64,000 bases of DNA from CAZYFH01 sp965197395 (GTDB taxonomy: Bacteria; Acidobacteriota; Vicinamibacteria; Vicinamibacterales; UBA8438): positions 186,001 to 250,000 of the forward strand of contig CBDANB010000004.1 in NCBI GenBank assembly GCA_965197395.1. The letters run 5' to 3'. The notes under the pieces are model-generated. The model did not search any database. It saw only the letters and a list, made by a program, of their open reading frames with translations, and was not told where the DNA came from. Below are positions 33,939 to 42,597 of this stretch, in pieces. The translations under genes and the position numbers were made by a program. The first letter of the stretch is position 1. Every line of letters starts with the position of its first letter.

Positions 33939-34613
33939 CTAATTGGTCGCGAAGCAGTAGAACAGGCCAGCGCCGCCGGTACCCACCAGATTCTCCTGAC
34001 TGCACCCGCGACTCGGGTGTGACGAGTTCCACGACCCGTTGCCACCGCCCTGCTTGTCCGAGTGGCCCACCTGCGCCGAGCCGTCCCCGTTGCCCGTCCA
34101 GTTGTTGCAGGTGTGGTCCATCCCGTCTGTGAAGGCGCGGCCGTCGGGCATCGAGCCCGTGAGGATGTCGTGCTGGTTGGGGGAGTCGCCGACGCCGTTG
34201 ACCGGCTCTCCCTTTTCGGTGAGCGAGATCACCTTGCCGAGAGCGTTGCCACGCCTCGCCTGTTCGAGGGTGTCACCGTGAAGCTCGCCGACATCCTGCG
34301 CGGCCCGGCGGCGTCCGCCCGACGCGTACCACGGGCCGCCTCCGATGCGGTCGCGCGCGTTGACCGCGTTGGGCCCCTGCGTGCTGAGATACGCGCGCCA
34401 GGTGGAGTCGCCACGTCCGGCGGCGGCGGCGAGGCTCTGACAGTGCGCGTCGGCACCGGCCAGGCCGCCGAGATTGGCGCCGTTGCCCAGGCCGACGCTC
34501 GTGACGAAGAACGACATCGGCTGCGGTGCCTGCTGTTGTGCGATCGCCGCGTACGACCCGACGGCCATCACAGCAGCGAGCCCCGCGCGTGTCCAGAGTT
34601 GCTTGCTCACCAT
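33939..34613 (-). CDS. Secreted lectin-like protein
   Basis: A 224-aa exported protein with a signal peptide (1-25). It has SFFVTSVGLGNGANLGGLAGADAHCQ-type repeats near the N-terminus (residues about 34-60). The C-terminus is rich in Gly, Trp and Cys (CNNWTGNG, WNSSHPSRGCSQENL and a final LFYCF). The pattern recalls a C-type-lectin-like / DUF1554 fold stabilised by disulfides. AGGAG precedes the ATG. Ligand and role are unknown. It is divergent from an epoxide hydrolase gene. Confidence 0.7.
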   Translation of the reverse strand: MVSKQLWTRAGLAAVMAVGSYAAIAQQQAPQPMSFFVTSVGLGNGANLGGLAGADAHCQSLAAAAGRGDSTWRAYLSTQGPNAVNARDRIGGGPWYASGGRRRAAQDVGELHGDTLEQARRGNALGKVISLTEKGEPVNGVGDSPNQHDILTGSMPDGRAFTDGMDHTCNNWTGNGDGSAQVGHSDKQGGGNGSWNSSHPSRGCSQENLVGTGGAGLFYCFATN

Positions 34614-34697
34614 GGCTCTCCTGACCTCCTCGTGCTCGTGATTCGAGATGCCCACGCGACAGGGCGTGGAACGGGACGTATTGTACAGACGCGCGCC

Positions 34698-34703
34698 TAT
34701 AAT
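34698..34703 (+). promoter_or_regulatory. Candidate -10 box, TATAAT
   Basis: A perfect TATAAT in GC-rich DNA, 48 bp before the epoxide hydrolase start. No good -35 is visible at 17 bp. Confidence 0.42.
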
Positions 34704-34751
34704 TGCAGCGTCGTCGGCGGTCCGACGACGAGTTTCCGCAAGGGGAGAGCC

Positions 34752-36038
34752 ATGGGACAGACCCCCGACGCCGTCGCGTCCACGAATCGCCACACAGCGA
34801 TCACCCGTCGCCAACTCATGGGCCTGGCGACCTTGGTGCCACCCGCCGCGCTGGCGGTCGCCGGCAGCGCAACCGCGCGGGCCGCATCGTCGCAGGCGTC
34901 CGCAGCGACTATCGGCCCCTACGACGAGAGCGTCCTGCCGACGGGGATTCGATCGCGCTTCGTGCCGGACGTCAACGGCCTGCGGATGCATCTGTTGGAA
35001 GCGGGCTACTCGAGGGGGCGACGGCCGCTGGTGCTGCTCCTGCATGGATTTCCCGAGCTTGCCTACAGCTGGCGCCACGTGATGGTGCCGCTCGCTGCGG
35101 CGGGGTATCACGTCGTGGCGCCCGACCAGCGCGGATACGGGCGGACGACCGGCTGGGACACCGGCTACGATGCCGATCTGCACCCCTTCCGGCGCCTCAA
35201 TGTGGTGCGTGACGCGCTCGGGCTGGTGTCGGCGCTCGGTCATCGCTCCGTGGCCGCCGTCATCGGGCACGACTTCGGGTCGCCCATCGCGGCGTGGTGC
35301 GCCGTTGCGCGGCCGGACGTGTTCCGCTCCGTCGTGTTGATGAGCGCGCCCTTCGGTGGGACGACGGCGTTCCCGTTCGCCACCACCGCGGCGGACACCG
35401 GGCCGAGCATCTACGATGAGATGGCCAGGTTGCCGCGGCCCCGCAAGCATTATCAGCGGTACTACAACACGCGCGAAGCCAACGCGAACATGCAGCACGC
35501 CCCGCAGGGGATCCACGCGTTCCTGCGCGGCTACTACCACTACAAGAGCGCCGACTGGGCCGGCAACCAGCCTTTTCGTCTTGCATCGTGGACGGCTGCA
35601 GAAGTTGCCCAGATGCCGACCTACTACATCATGGAGCTCGACAAGGGGATGGCGGAGACCGTGGCGGACCACATGCCGTCACCGGCCGAGATCGCCGCCA
35701 ACAGATGGCTGCCCGAAGATGAGCTCCGCGTCTACAGCGAGGAGTTCGGGCGGACGGGGTTCCAGGGTGGCCTGCAGTGGTATCGGTCGGGCGGGGAGGG
35801 TCGGGTCGAGATGGAGCTCTTCGCCGGCCGTACGATCGACATCCCATCCGCCTTCATTGGCGGGGCGAGCGACTGGGGTCCCTATCAGCGGCCCGGCTCA
35901 CTGGAGCGGATGCAGGAGAGCGCCTGCACCGACATGCGCGGCGTGCACTTCGTCGAAGGTGCCGGCCATTGGGTGCAGCAAGAGCAGGCGGAGGTGGTGG
36001 CCCGGCTCCTCACCGCGTTCTTGCAGCAGCGCGCGTGA
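34752..36038 (+). CDS. Exported epoxide hydrolase-like alpha/beta hydrolase
   Basis: A 428-aa protein of the epoxide hydrolase family. The oxyanion motif HGFPE is at 98-102 and the nucleophile Asp174 in GHDFGS. Lid tyrosines lie in YYHYKSADW and the catalytic His in GAGHWVQQE. A twin-arginine-like start (TRRQLMGLATLV) and the ATARAAS site suggest export, possibly by Tat. AGGGGAG precedes the ATG; the long upstream frame is antisense to the lectin gene. It is one of three Asp-nucleophile hydrolases in this window, hinting at breakdown of epoxides or halogenated compounds. Confidence 0.86.
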   Translation: MGQTPDAVASTNRHTAITRRQLMGLATLVPPAALAVAGSATARAASSQASAATIGPYDESVLPTGIRSRFVPDVNGLRMHLLEAGYSRGRRPLVLLLHGFPELAYSWRHVMVPLAAAGYHVVAPDQRGYGRTTGWDTGYDADLHPFRRLNVVRDALGLVSALGHRSVAAVIGHDFGSPIAAWCAVARPDVFRSVVLMSAPFGGTTAFPFATTAADTGPSIYDEMARLPRPRKHYQRYYNTREANANMQHAPQGIHAFLRGYYHYKSADWAGNQPFRLASWTAAEVAQMPTYYIMELDKGMAETVADHMPSPAEIAANRWLPEDELRVYSEEFGRTGFQGGLQWYRSGGEGRVEMELFAGRTIDIPSAFIGGASDWGPYQRPGSLERMQESACTDMRGVHFVEGAGHWVQQEQAEVVARLLTAFLQQRA

Positions 36039-36081
36039 CGCGCGCGTCCCCGAACTTGGCGGGTCGGCGCGGCGTGGGCCG

Positions 36082-37062
36082 CTACCGCCCTTCCTGCGCG
36101 CGCTGCCCGCTCAGCGAGTTGGGCACGGCGTAGTTCCCCTCGTGGCATCCGTACTCGTACTGGACGTAGGCGTCATCCCGCTTGTAGTTGAACGACACCG
36201 CCCAGGGGGCCGTGTAGGTTTCCGGATCGTCGACGCGCAGCTCATAGCGCAGCGTGGCGGCGTCGAGGAGCGTGAACCGCTCGACGACGTGCCGCGCCTC
36301 GGTCTGCGGCGCGCGTGATCCAGGCCCGCGCTGGTTGGCAACCGCCTTGAAGTTCTTCGACTCCACGATCAGGGTCTGGCCGTCCCAGTGCCCGCGCGGG
36401 TCGCCGTTCCACTGGCTGATGCGTTCGTTGATGGGTGGCCCGGCATCGATCGGAATGATCCGCGAGTTGTGGATCATCTCGCTCAGGATGACCACGTGAC
36501 CGGGGGTGTGGAAAAACATCTTCCCGTTGTTGTATGCGGTCGGCATCATGATGCCGTAGGTGCCGCGCGAGACGCAGCGGTCGCCTGATTCCATCGTCGA
36601 AAACGAATCGTGCAGGTGCTCGCGATGATAGGCGACGCTCTGCTTCGCCTTCGCGGTCATCTCGGGGACCTTGCCGGTGGCCGGCTCGATGAGGAGTGCC
36701 AGCGCGTCGACGCCGGCGGGCTCCTTCCAGTACCAGTCGAACCAGTAGTTGGCGTAGGCGCCGACACCGCGGCTGTTCTCGTGGCCCTGCCAGGTGACCG
36801 ACTTGCGCGCGTCAGACCGCTCCTGGACCAGCGCCCGGATGTCCTCGGGTGACAGCGTCTTGCCAACGAGCTCGTCCGGCAGCTCGAGTGGGATGTGCGC
36901 CGCGCCGACGTTGTTCCACGTCCCGTTGAGATCGAGTTGTCCGTCCGCCAGCCGGGGCAGCTCCCACGCATCGGTTGTCTGCCCGGTCGCTGGTGTCGCG
37001 CCGACGAGCATCAGCACCGTAGCGGCGCACAGGGCCAACAACGATTTCGAGCGATCGACCAT
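36082..37062 (-). CDS. Secreted CHEGNY-family protein (copy F)
   Basis: A 326-aa divergent member with signal peptide (TVLMLVGATPATGQ), ADGQLDLNGTW, a middle region lacking the usual RTSLI block (it has LALLIEPATGKVPEM), MMPTAYNNGKMFFHTPGH, IHNSRIIPIDAGPP, GDPRGHWDG and the terminal YEYGCHEGNYAV. I chose the ATG at 37062, with AGCGAGG upstream; an ATG six codons earlier is possible but lacks a site. It is 62 bp downstream of copy G on the same strand, so the two probably form an operon. Confidence 0.86.
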   Translation of the reverse strand: MVDRSKSLLALCAATVLMLVGATPATGQTTDAWELPRLADGQLDLNGTWNNVGAAHIPLELPDELVGKTLSPEDIRALVQERSDARKSVTWQGHENSRGVGAYANYWFDWYWKEPAGVDALALLIEPATGKVPEMTAKAKQSVAYHREHLHDSFSTMESGDRCVSRGTYGIMMPTAYNNGKMFFHTPGHVVILSEMIHNSRIIPIDAGPPINERISQWNGDPRGHWDGQTLIVESKNFKAVANQRGPGSRAPQTEARHVVERFTLLDAATLRYELRVDDPETYTAPWAVSFNYKRDDAYVQYEYGCHEGNYAVPNSLSGQRAQEGR

Positions 37063-37124
37063 CAGGAACCTCGCTTTCATCCGTTGCGACGAGAGGATGG
37101 GGACGCGGCCCACGCAGTGTCGCG

Positions 37125-38114
37125 TCAGTTCGATCCGCCCGACGACGCCTCCGAGGCTTCCAGCACGCGCGCGCCCGACAGGGAGCTGGCCATCGAATAG
37201 TTGCCCTCGTGGCACGCGTACTCGTACAGCGGCTCGTCCGTGCGGGTCATCTGCACGTGCGCCGTCCAAGGGCCTGCCCAGGTCGTCGGGTCGCTGACCG
37301 TGAACTCGTAGCGCAGGGTGTCGGCGTCGACGCGCGTGAACCGTTCGATCAGGTACAGGTTCGCGCTCGATCCCCCGAAGGAGGTCTCGCGCAAGAAGTT
37401 CCGCGTCTCGACGACCAGCGTCTCGCCTTCCCAGCTTGCCCGCGAATCACCGACCCATTGGCGGAGGTTGGCGGGCAGGTGCGCGCGGCCGTCCAGTGGG
37501 ATGATGCGCGCGTTGTGAACCATCTCGTTCAGGACGACGACGTGGTCCGCGGACTGAAACAGCTGCATGTTGTTGTTGTAGACGCTCGGCGTCATCGGCG
37601 GGCCCGAGTTGAAGCCGAGGAGACACCGCTCCGAGACGCCGCGGTCTTCGGGGCCGTGCGCATGACGGCTCCGAAGGATGCGCTGCAGCTCGCGGCGGGC
37701 CTGCATGTCGGGTCGCACGGTCGGGATGCGTCCATCCCGCGGTTCGACGATGAGCGACGTTCGCTGCTTCTCGAGCGTGTCGCTCTGCTCGAACCAGATC
37801 GCTTGCTCATAGCTGACGCGAGCCTCGGCCGACGCCGTCGGCGACGTCGAGTCACCGGCACGTCGCCGTTCGGCCAGCTGCTGCTCCCATTCGGCGGCCT
37901 CTTCGGCCGTGAGGGTCTCCTTGCCGGCCAGCTCCTCAGGTCGTTGCATCGGTGTGGCCGTCGAGAAGTTCCAGATACCTTGCAGATCGGGATGGCCATC
38001 GGCCGTGCGCAACGCCGGCGACTGACCGCGTACCACGGACGGTGCGAGGACGGTGACGGCGAGCGCGATCAGCAACGGATGCCACCCGCGCGCGGCGCGC
38101 AATCGATCGGTCAT
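37125..38114 (-). CDS. Secreted CHEGNY-family protein (copy G)
   Basis: A 329-aa full-length copy with signal peptide (VTVLAPSVVRGQ), DGHPDLQGIW, TPMQRPEELAGKETLTAEEAA, RTSLIVEPRDGRIP, NSGPPMTPSVYNNNMQLFQ, HNARIIPLDGRAH, TLVVETRNF, TWAGPWT and YEYACHEGNYSM. It closely resembles copies A and B. GGGGG precedes the ATG at 38114. It is divergent from a sulfatase-like gene, with only 45 bp between the two starts. Confidence 0.89.
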   Translation of the reverse strand: MTDRLRAARGWHPLLIALAVTVLAPSVVRGQSPALRTADGHPDLQGIWNFSTATPMQRPEELAGKETLTAEEAAEWEQQLAERRRAGDSTSPTASAEARVSYEQAIWFEQSDTLEKQRTSLIVEPRDGRIPTVRPDMQARRELQRILRSRHAHGPEDRGVSERCLLGFNSGPPMTPSVYNNNMQLFQSADHVVVLNEMVHNARIIPLDGRAHLPANLRQWVGDSRASWEGETLVVETRNFLRETSFGGSSANLYLIERFTRVDADTLRYEFTVSDPTTWAGPWTAHVQMTRTDEPLYEYACHEGNYSMASSLSGARVLEASEASSGGSN

Positions 38115-38159
38115 GCCAACCCCCGTCTTGTATGATGCCATGAATCAGGAACGCGCTGG

Positions 38160-39110
38160 ATGCACAACAGTCGAGGCATCGCGTCGATCGGGATTGCGGT
38201 CGCGGTGGTGATGTCCGCCGGCTGCGGGAGCCCATCCGCAGACGTCGGCGAGGCGTCCCCCGCGGCCGACGCGGCCGCCCCAAACATCATCTGGATCGTG
38301 TCGGATGGGCCGCGCCATTCCCTATTCGCCGGCCACGTCGCGGCGTTGGCCGATGTCGGGACGTCGTTCACCAACCTCGCGATTGGTGCATCCGGGTCGC
38401 GGTCGGAACGCTCGGCGCTCTTGACTGGCGTCTCCCCGGCGACGCTCGGCCTGACGGGCGGGGGCCTCTCCACACCGCCGCCCCCTGGGGTCGCGGTCCT
38501 GCCGCTGGAGCTGCGCAGGGCCGGCTACTACACGAGCCGCGCCGGGCGCGCGGGGCACAATCTCTCCGTCGACGTCGGGGCAGAGGCGCATGGGAGCGAC
38601 TTCGGACAGCCGGGTCTGCTCGGTGCGTGGGACGCGGCCGGTCACGAGGCCGACTGGCGGGGTCGGCTCGTCGACTGGGAATCCCCCTGCACGGTGTCGT
38701 TCGGGTGCGGGGCGGTCGGGGTCGATCGCTCGCGTCCGTTCTTCGCGCTCTTCAACCTCTCGGCGCGCGACGGTGAGGCGTTGGACCAAGAGGTCGGCAC
38801 GATTCTCGCGACGCTCGACGAAGACGGGCTCGCCGACGAGACCGCGCTGTTTCTCGTCGGCCTCGACACCGACCGCGGGTTCGTCATCGCGCGCCGCCCC
38901 GGGGACCGTGACGCCGGCACGACCCGCGACGATCGAGTGAGCATCATCGATTTGGCGCCGACGACGTTGACGCTGGCCGGTGTGCCGGTCCCCACGCACA
39001 TGACGGGGCGCGTGCTGTTCGACGCGGGCGTCCCGACCGAGCCGGACAAGGGCCAGAGGGTCGCGGACGCTGCCCCCTCGTCGGGGTGGCGGGCGCCCGA
39101 CATTGAATAG
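38160..39110 (+). CDS. Degenerate sulfatase-like lipoprotein
   Basis: A 316-aa lipoprotein (lipobox ending MSAGC). The fold pattern of sulfatases is seen: PNIIWIVSDG, then SERSALLTGVSPATLGLT, ELRRAGYYTSRAGR, and the C-terminal VSIIDLAPTTLTLAGVPVP. However, the formylglycine signature C/S-x-P-S-R is lost: the aligned residues read SRSER, with Ser where Cys belongs and no Pro. The first metal Asp-Asp is also changed (SDGPRH), and the protein is much shorter than active sulfatases (over 400 aa). It is probably not an active sulfatase. It may be a binding protein or a decaying gene. Confidence 0.68.
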   Translation: MHNSRGIASIGIAVAVVMSAGCGSPSADVGEASPAADAAAPNIIWIVSDGPRHSLFAGHVAALADVGTSFTNLAIGASGSRSERSALLTGVSPATLGLTGGGLSTPPPPGVAVLPLELRRAGYYTSRAGRAGHNLSVDVGAEAHGSDFGQPGLLGAWDAAGHEADWRGRLVDWESPCTVSFGCGAVGVDRSRPFFALFNLSARDGEALDQEVGTILATLDEDGLADETALFLVGLDTDRGFVIARRPGDRDAGTTRDDRVSIIDLAPTTLTLAGVPVPTHMTGRVLFDAGVPTEPDKGQRVADAAPSSGWRAPDIE

Positions 39111-39130
39111 AACTGGGCTTCGCCCCACGC
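39108..39130 (-). repeat. Fragment of GC-rich repeat
   Basis: GGGCTTCGCCCC and a few flanking bases between two convergent genes, the end part of the GC-rich repeat only. Confidence 0.4.
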
Positions 39131-39919
39131 GCCGTGCCGGTTACGGCGTCTTGATGAAGCTCCCGTCATGCAGCTCGCTGAACGCGCGGCGCAACTCCTC
39201 CTCGGTGTTCATGACGATGGGCCCGCGCCACGCGACCGGTTCCTCGAGCGGCTTTCCCGAGACGAGCAGAAAGCGGATCCCGTCCCCGCCGGCCTGAACC
39301 GACACCTCGTCGCCCGCATCGAACAACACGAGTGACCGATTCCCCACGCGCCCGTCGCTCGGCTCGCCAGCCGGGGAGACCGATTCGGTCGCCACGGCGC
39401 GGGGCGACGAGGCATCCTTGAACGAGCCTGAGCCGGCAAAGACATACGCGAAAGCCTGCTGCGACCGATCGACCGGTAGACGCACCCGGTGGCCGGGTGG
39501 GACCGAGACGTCGAGATACCGGGGGTCGGAGGCGACGCCGTCGACCGGACCGGTCTTGCCCCAGAACTCGCCACACACCACGCGCACACGGGTTCCGTCG
39601 TCGTCGACCACGCTTGGGATGTCTTTTGCCTCGATGTCCTGATAGCGCGGCGCCGTCATCTTGAGCGACGACGGCAGGTTGGCCCAGAGCTGGAACCCGT
39701 GCATGCGTCCCCTGTCGTCGCCCTGTGGCATCTCCTGGTGAAGGATGCCGCTCCCGGACGTCATCCACTGCACGTCGCCGGCGCCGAGGCTCCCGCGGTT
39801 ACCCAGGCTGTCGCCATGGTCCACCGTGCCGGCGAGGACGTACGTGATGGTCTCGATGCCCCGATGTGGATGCTGTAGCGCCCCAGGGTTCTTGGACAGT
39901 GGTTTGACGGTATTCGCAT

Positions 39920-40804
39920 CTACGCTGCCGCGTCCAGCCCGACGAGGTCACGTCGCACCTGAGCGGGACTTCGATAGTGGTATTTCTCCAGCATCCACTG
40001 CTCGTTGTACGTTCGCTTGAACGCAAGCAGGGCCAGGCGGAGCTCCTCGATGGTGTCGAAGCTCCGCACCCACAACAGATTCTCCTTCAGCGTGCGGATG
40101 AAGCGTTCCGCGACGCCGTTGCCTTCGGGTTCCCGCACGAAACTCGGCGAGCTCTCGATGCCGAAGAACGCGACCTCCTGTTGAAAGTCGTCGGCCAGAT
40201 AGTTCGACCCGTGGTCGTGCCGGAGCCGGAGCCCGCGGGCCACGCCGTCGCCGATCTCACCGAAGCGTTCGCGGACGCCCTGGCGGATCGGCTCCAGGGC
40301 CTCAAATCGGGTCCCGCGCTTGGCCGCATGCAGGCCGATGCACTCGGTTGTGCAGTGATCGACGGCCACGAAGACGAAGGCCGCGCCCTCACTCACGGTC
40401 ACCGTGGTCGTCATGTCCGTGCCCCACATCACATCGGGGGCCTCGGTGGTGATGGTCCCGTCGTGCGCCTTCGGGCCGTGCGCGTGGCCCACGCGGTGCG
40501 GGGCCTGGAGGTCGTGCTCCCGCATCAACCGGCGCACCCGCTCCTGGGACGTGCGGATTCCCTCGACCCGAAGCTTCGCCCAGGCTTTCCGGTACCCTTC
40601 GCCATGAAACGGCGACGCCTCGAGCATGCGGCCAATATGGCCGACCAGGACGTCGTCCGGGGCGGCGCCGACCGGCCCGCGCCGGCAAGGGGACGTCGTC
40701 GCCTGCCGCCGCGCATACACGCTGGAGCGGGCGCGGTGCCACACGCGGCAGACCCGCTGCACGCCGTACGCCCGACGCGTGGAGATCGAGTGGGCGCCCT
40801 TCAT
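39920..40804 (-). CDS. IS3-family transposase OrfB
   Basis: A 294-aa integrase-core protein. The N-terminal HTH_21-like part has FHGEGYRKAWAKLR and the RVRRLMREH block. The DDE domain shows the first Asp in WGTDMTT, the second in LRHDHGSNY and the Glu in EGNGVAERFIRTLKE. The C-terminus has the usual FKRTYNEQW. Its ATG overlaps the orfA stop in ATGA, so expression may be by re-initiation or frameshifting. It looks intact. Confidence 0.9.
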   Translation of the reverse strand: MKGAHSISTRRAYGVQRVCRVWHRARSSVYARRQATTSPCRRGPVGAAPDDVLVGHIGRMLEASPFHGEGYRKAWAKLRVEGIRTSQERVRRLMREHDLQAPHRVGHAHGPKAHDGTITTEAPDVMWGTDMTTTVTVSEGAAFVFVAVDHCTTECIGLHAAKRGTRFEALEPIRQGVRERFGEIGDGVARGLRLRHDHGSNYLADDFQQEVAFFGIESSPSFVREPEGNGVAERFIRTLKENLLWVRSFDTIEELRLALLAFKRTYNEQWMLEKYHYRSPAQVRRDLVGLDAAA

Positions 40805-41181
40805 CGCCTCGACCTCCGCCGGGCCAAAGGGCCGCCCGCCTCCAACTGGTCCACCTTCGCGTAGAGCAGTTCGTTCTCCATCAGTAACTCACCGATCTTG
40901 GCTTGCAGCCGACGATTGGCCTCGTCCCGGGCGTCCGGCGCCCGGCTCTTCAGGCTGGCCTGGCCTGCGGCCAGAAACTGATCCCGCCACTGCGAGGCCC
41001 GCGCCGCCGTGATCCCCAGCTCCCGCGACACGGACTCAAGATCCTCGCCGCGCAGCAGACGCAGCACCGTCTCGCGCTTGCGCCGGGCCGAAAACCGTCC
41101 CCCACGGCCGTTCCCGGCAGCATCTCCGGTCGCCCTCCGGGCTCCCTCCGCCGCCGCCGCACCTTGATCTGGCTTCCCCAT
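40801..41181 (-). CDS. IS3-family transposase OrfA
   Basis: A 126-aa DNA-binding protein with a helix-turn-helix (RKRETVLRLLRGEDLESVSRELGI-like, then AARASQWRDQFL), and a C-terminal leucine-rich coiled coil (LQAKIGELLMENELLYAKVD-like). These are the usual parts of OrfA. CAGGAGG precedes the ATG at 41181. It overlaps orfB by four bases. Confidence 0.86.
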   Translation of the reverse strand: MGKPDQGAAAAEGARRATGDAAGNGRGGRFSARRKRETVLRLLRGEDLESVSRELGITAARASQWRDQFLAAGQASLKSRAPDARDEANRRLQAKIGELLMENELLYAKVDQLEAGGPLARRRSRR

Positions 41182-41460
41182 TTCGACACTCCTCCTGCGA
41201 GTACTCTCTCGCAATCAAGTGTCCAAGGAAACCCTGGGGCGCAGGAATGCCATGGAAACCCGGCTCGATAGTCCTCCGGGTTGTCGCTCCGGAAGTCGTC
41301 CAGCAGGAGGAACGGGTCGAAGGCCGTGGTGTCTCCGAAGCCGAACGCGCGCTCGAGCCGCACGCCGGCGCCCTCGCGGGTCTTTGTCGTGCCGCTGATC
41401 TTCGTGATTGGCCGAATGGACATACCTGAGTCTCGACACCAGTGTAGTAGCCCCGGGTCC

Positions 41461-41531
41461 GAGGCTGCTCGAGCCTCGGCGCAGCGCCTCCCGTACACTA
41501 GAATAGTGTTCCGATGTAAGACACAGCGTGT
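41461..41531. promoter_or_regulatory. Cluster of inverted repeats between pirin and MBL genes
   Basis: Three palindromes lie in the divergent intergenic space: GAGGCT/AGCCTC (41461-41477), ACACTA-GAA-TAGTGT (41495-41509) and GACAC-AGC-GTGTC (41519-41531). The second is AT-richer and resembles a TetR- or MarR-type operator. Confidence 0.4.
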
Positions 41532-41629
41532 CCTATGTCTGTTCCGCCATGATGCGAGCCTCGATGATCCGCGGAGTGGCCTGGTACGCATGTGATCCGG
41601 GTCGCGCCATAGGACATGGGAGGCGGGTT

Positions 41630-42586
41630 GTGCAGAACTGGAAGGCGGCGGCCTTGAGACGAACGGTGGTGCTGACGATACTCACCGTGGCCGGTCTCTC
41701 GCTGACGGCGGCGACCTATCAGGCACGCCAGGCGGCGAGAGCGCCCATCACCGGCATCCAGGAAGTCGCGGACAACCTCTACCTGCTCGCCGATTCGGAT
41801 CCGTCGGACCGCTCGACGTGGACCGGCGGGAACACGGCGGTGTGGGTGACCGAGTCGGGCGTGGTGCTCGTCGATACGAAGCTGCCGGGCTACGGGCAGG
41901 ACATCCTCGACCGGGTCAGCTCCGTGACCGACAAGCCGGTCACGATGATCCTCCACACGCATACACACTTTGATCACACCGGGAGCACGACCGAGTTCCC
42001 CGAGACGGTGCAGGTCATCGCGCACGAAAACACGGCGGCCCACATGGCGAGGGCATCGTGCGAAGCCGTCACGAACTGCGACGCCTTCAAGGACGAGAAC
42101 GCCAAGTACATCCCGAAGCGGACCTTCGCGGTGCGGACGTCGCTGTTCAGCGGCCAGGACCAGATCGAGCTCTATTACTTCGGCCGGGGTCACACCAACG
42201 GCGACGCGTTCGTGGTCTTCCCATCCGTCAGGACGGTGCACACCGGCGACATGTTTCAGCGGAAGGCGCTCCCGTTCATCGATGTCGACGCCAGCGGCGG
42301 GAGCGCCGTGGAGTTCGGCGAGACACTGACGAAGGCGGTCGCGGGCCTGCAGAACATCGACACGGTCATCCCGGGCCACACGAACGCGCCCGTGACGTGG
42401 AGCGATTTCACCGACTTCGCCGGGTTCTACAACGACCTCGTCCGCGTCGCGCAAGAGGGTAAGGAGGCGGGTCGCAGCGTGGACCAGGCGGCCAGCGCGT
42501 ACACGGTGCCGGATCAATACAGCGACTTCGCCGCCGACACCGGCACGGTCCGGACCATCATGGACCACATCTACGACGACCGGTAG
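41630..42586 (+). CDS. Secreted metallo-beta-lactamase-fold hydrolase
   Basis: A 318-aa protein with an N-terminal signal or anchor segment (LRRTVVLTILTVAGLSL). The zinc motif HxHxDH reads HTHFDH at 111-116. Further ligands lie in GRGHTNGD (His) and HTGDMF (Asp), and the last His is in IPGHTN. It would hydrolyse an ester, lactone or beta-lactam-like bond; the specificity is unknown. I prefer the GTG at 41630 because GGGAGG sits six bases before it. A sialidase-like lipoprotein gene follows after 11 bp. Confidence 0.86.
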   Translation: MQNWKAAALRRTVVLTILTVAGLSLTAATYQARQAARAPITGIQEVADNLYLLADSDPSDRSTWTGGNTAVWVTESGVVLVDTKLPGYGQDILDRVSSVTDKPVTMILHTHTHFDHTGSTTEFPETVQVIAHENTAAHMARASCEAVTNCDAFKDENAKYIPKRTFAVRTSLFSGQDQIELYYFGRGHTNGDAFVVFPSVRTVHTGDMFQRKALPFIDVDASGGSAVEFGETLTKAVAGLQNIDTVIPGHTNAPVTWSDFTDFAGFYNDLVRVAQEGKEAGRSVDQAASAYTVPDQYSDFAADTGTVRTIMDHIYDDR

Positions 42587-42597
42587 AGCCGACCCGC

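Larger units (their letters stand above)
39874..41246 (-). mobile_element. IS3-family insertion sequence
   Basis: 1373 bp. The ends form an imperfect inverted repeat sharing GCGCCCCAGGGTT and CTTGGACA. The target duplication ATGC is at 39870-39873 and 41247-41250. It carries overlapping orfA and orfB on the minus strand, the IS3 arrangement, and inserted into a pirin gene. Confidence 0.88.
39141..41423 (-). pseudogene. Pirin-family gene interrupted by an IS3 element
   Basis: The N-terminal 58 codons lie at 41247-41423 (start ATG 41423, reading LERAFGFGDTTAFDPFLLLDDF and AGFPWH). The rest is at 39141-39873 (PHRGIETITYVLAGTVDHGDSLG to the end). A 1373-bp IS3 element separates them and is flanked by the 4-bp duplication GCAT. 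Removing the element and one GCAT gives exactly 302 codons, a 301-aa pirin of normal length, with the metal motif HPHRGIET restored across the junction. Pirins are Fe-binding cupins, some with quercetinase activity. As it stands the gene is broken. Confidence 0.9.
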
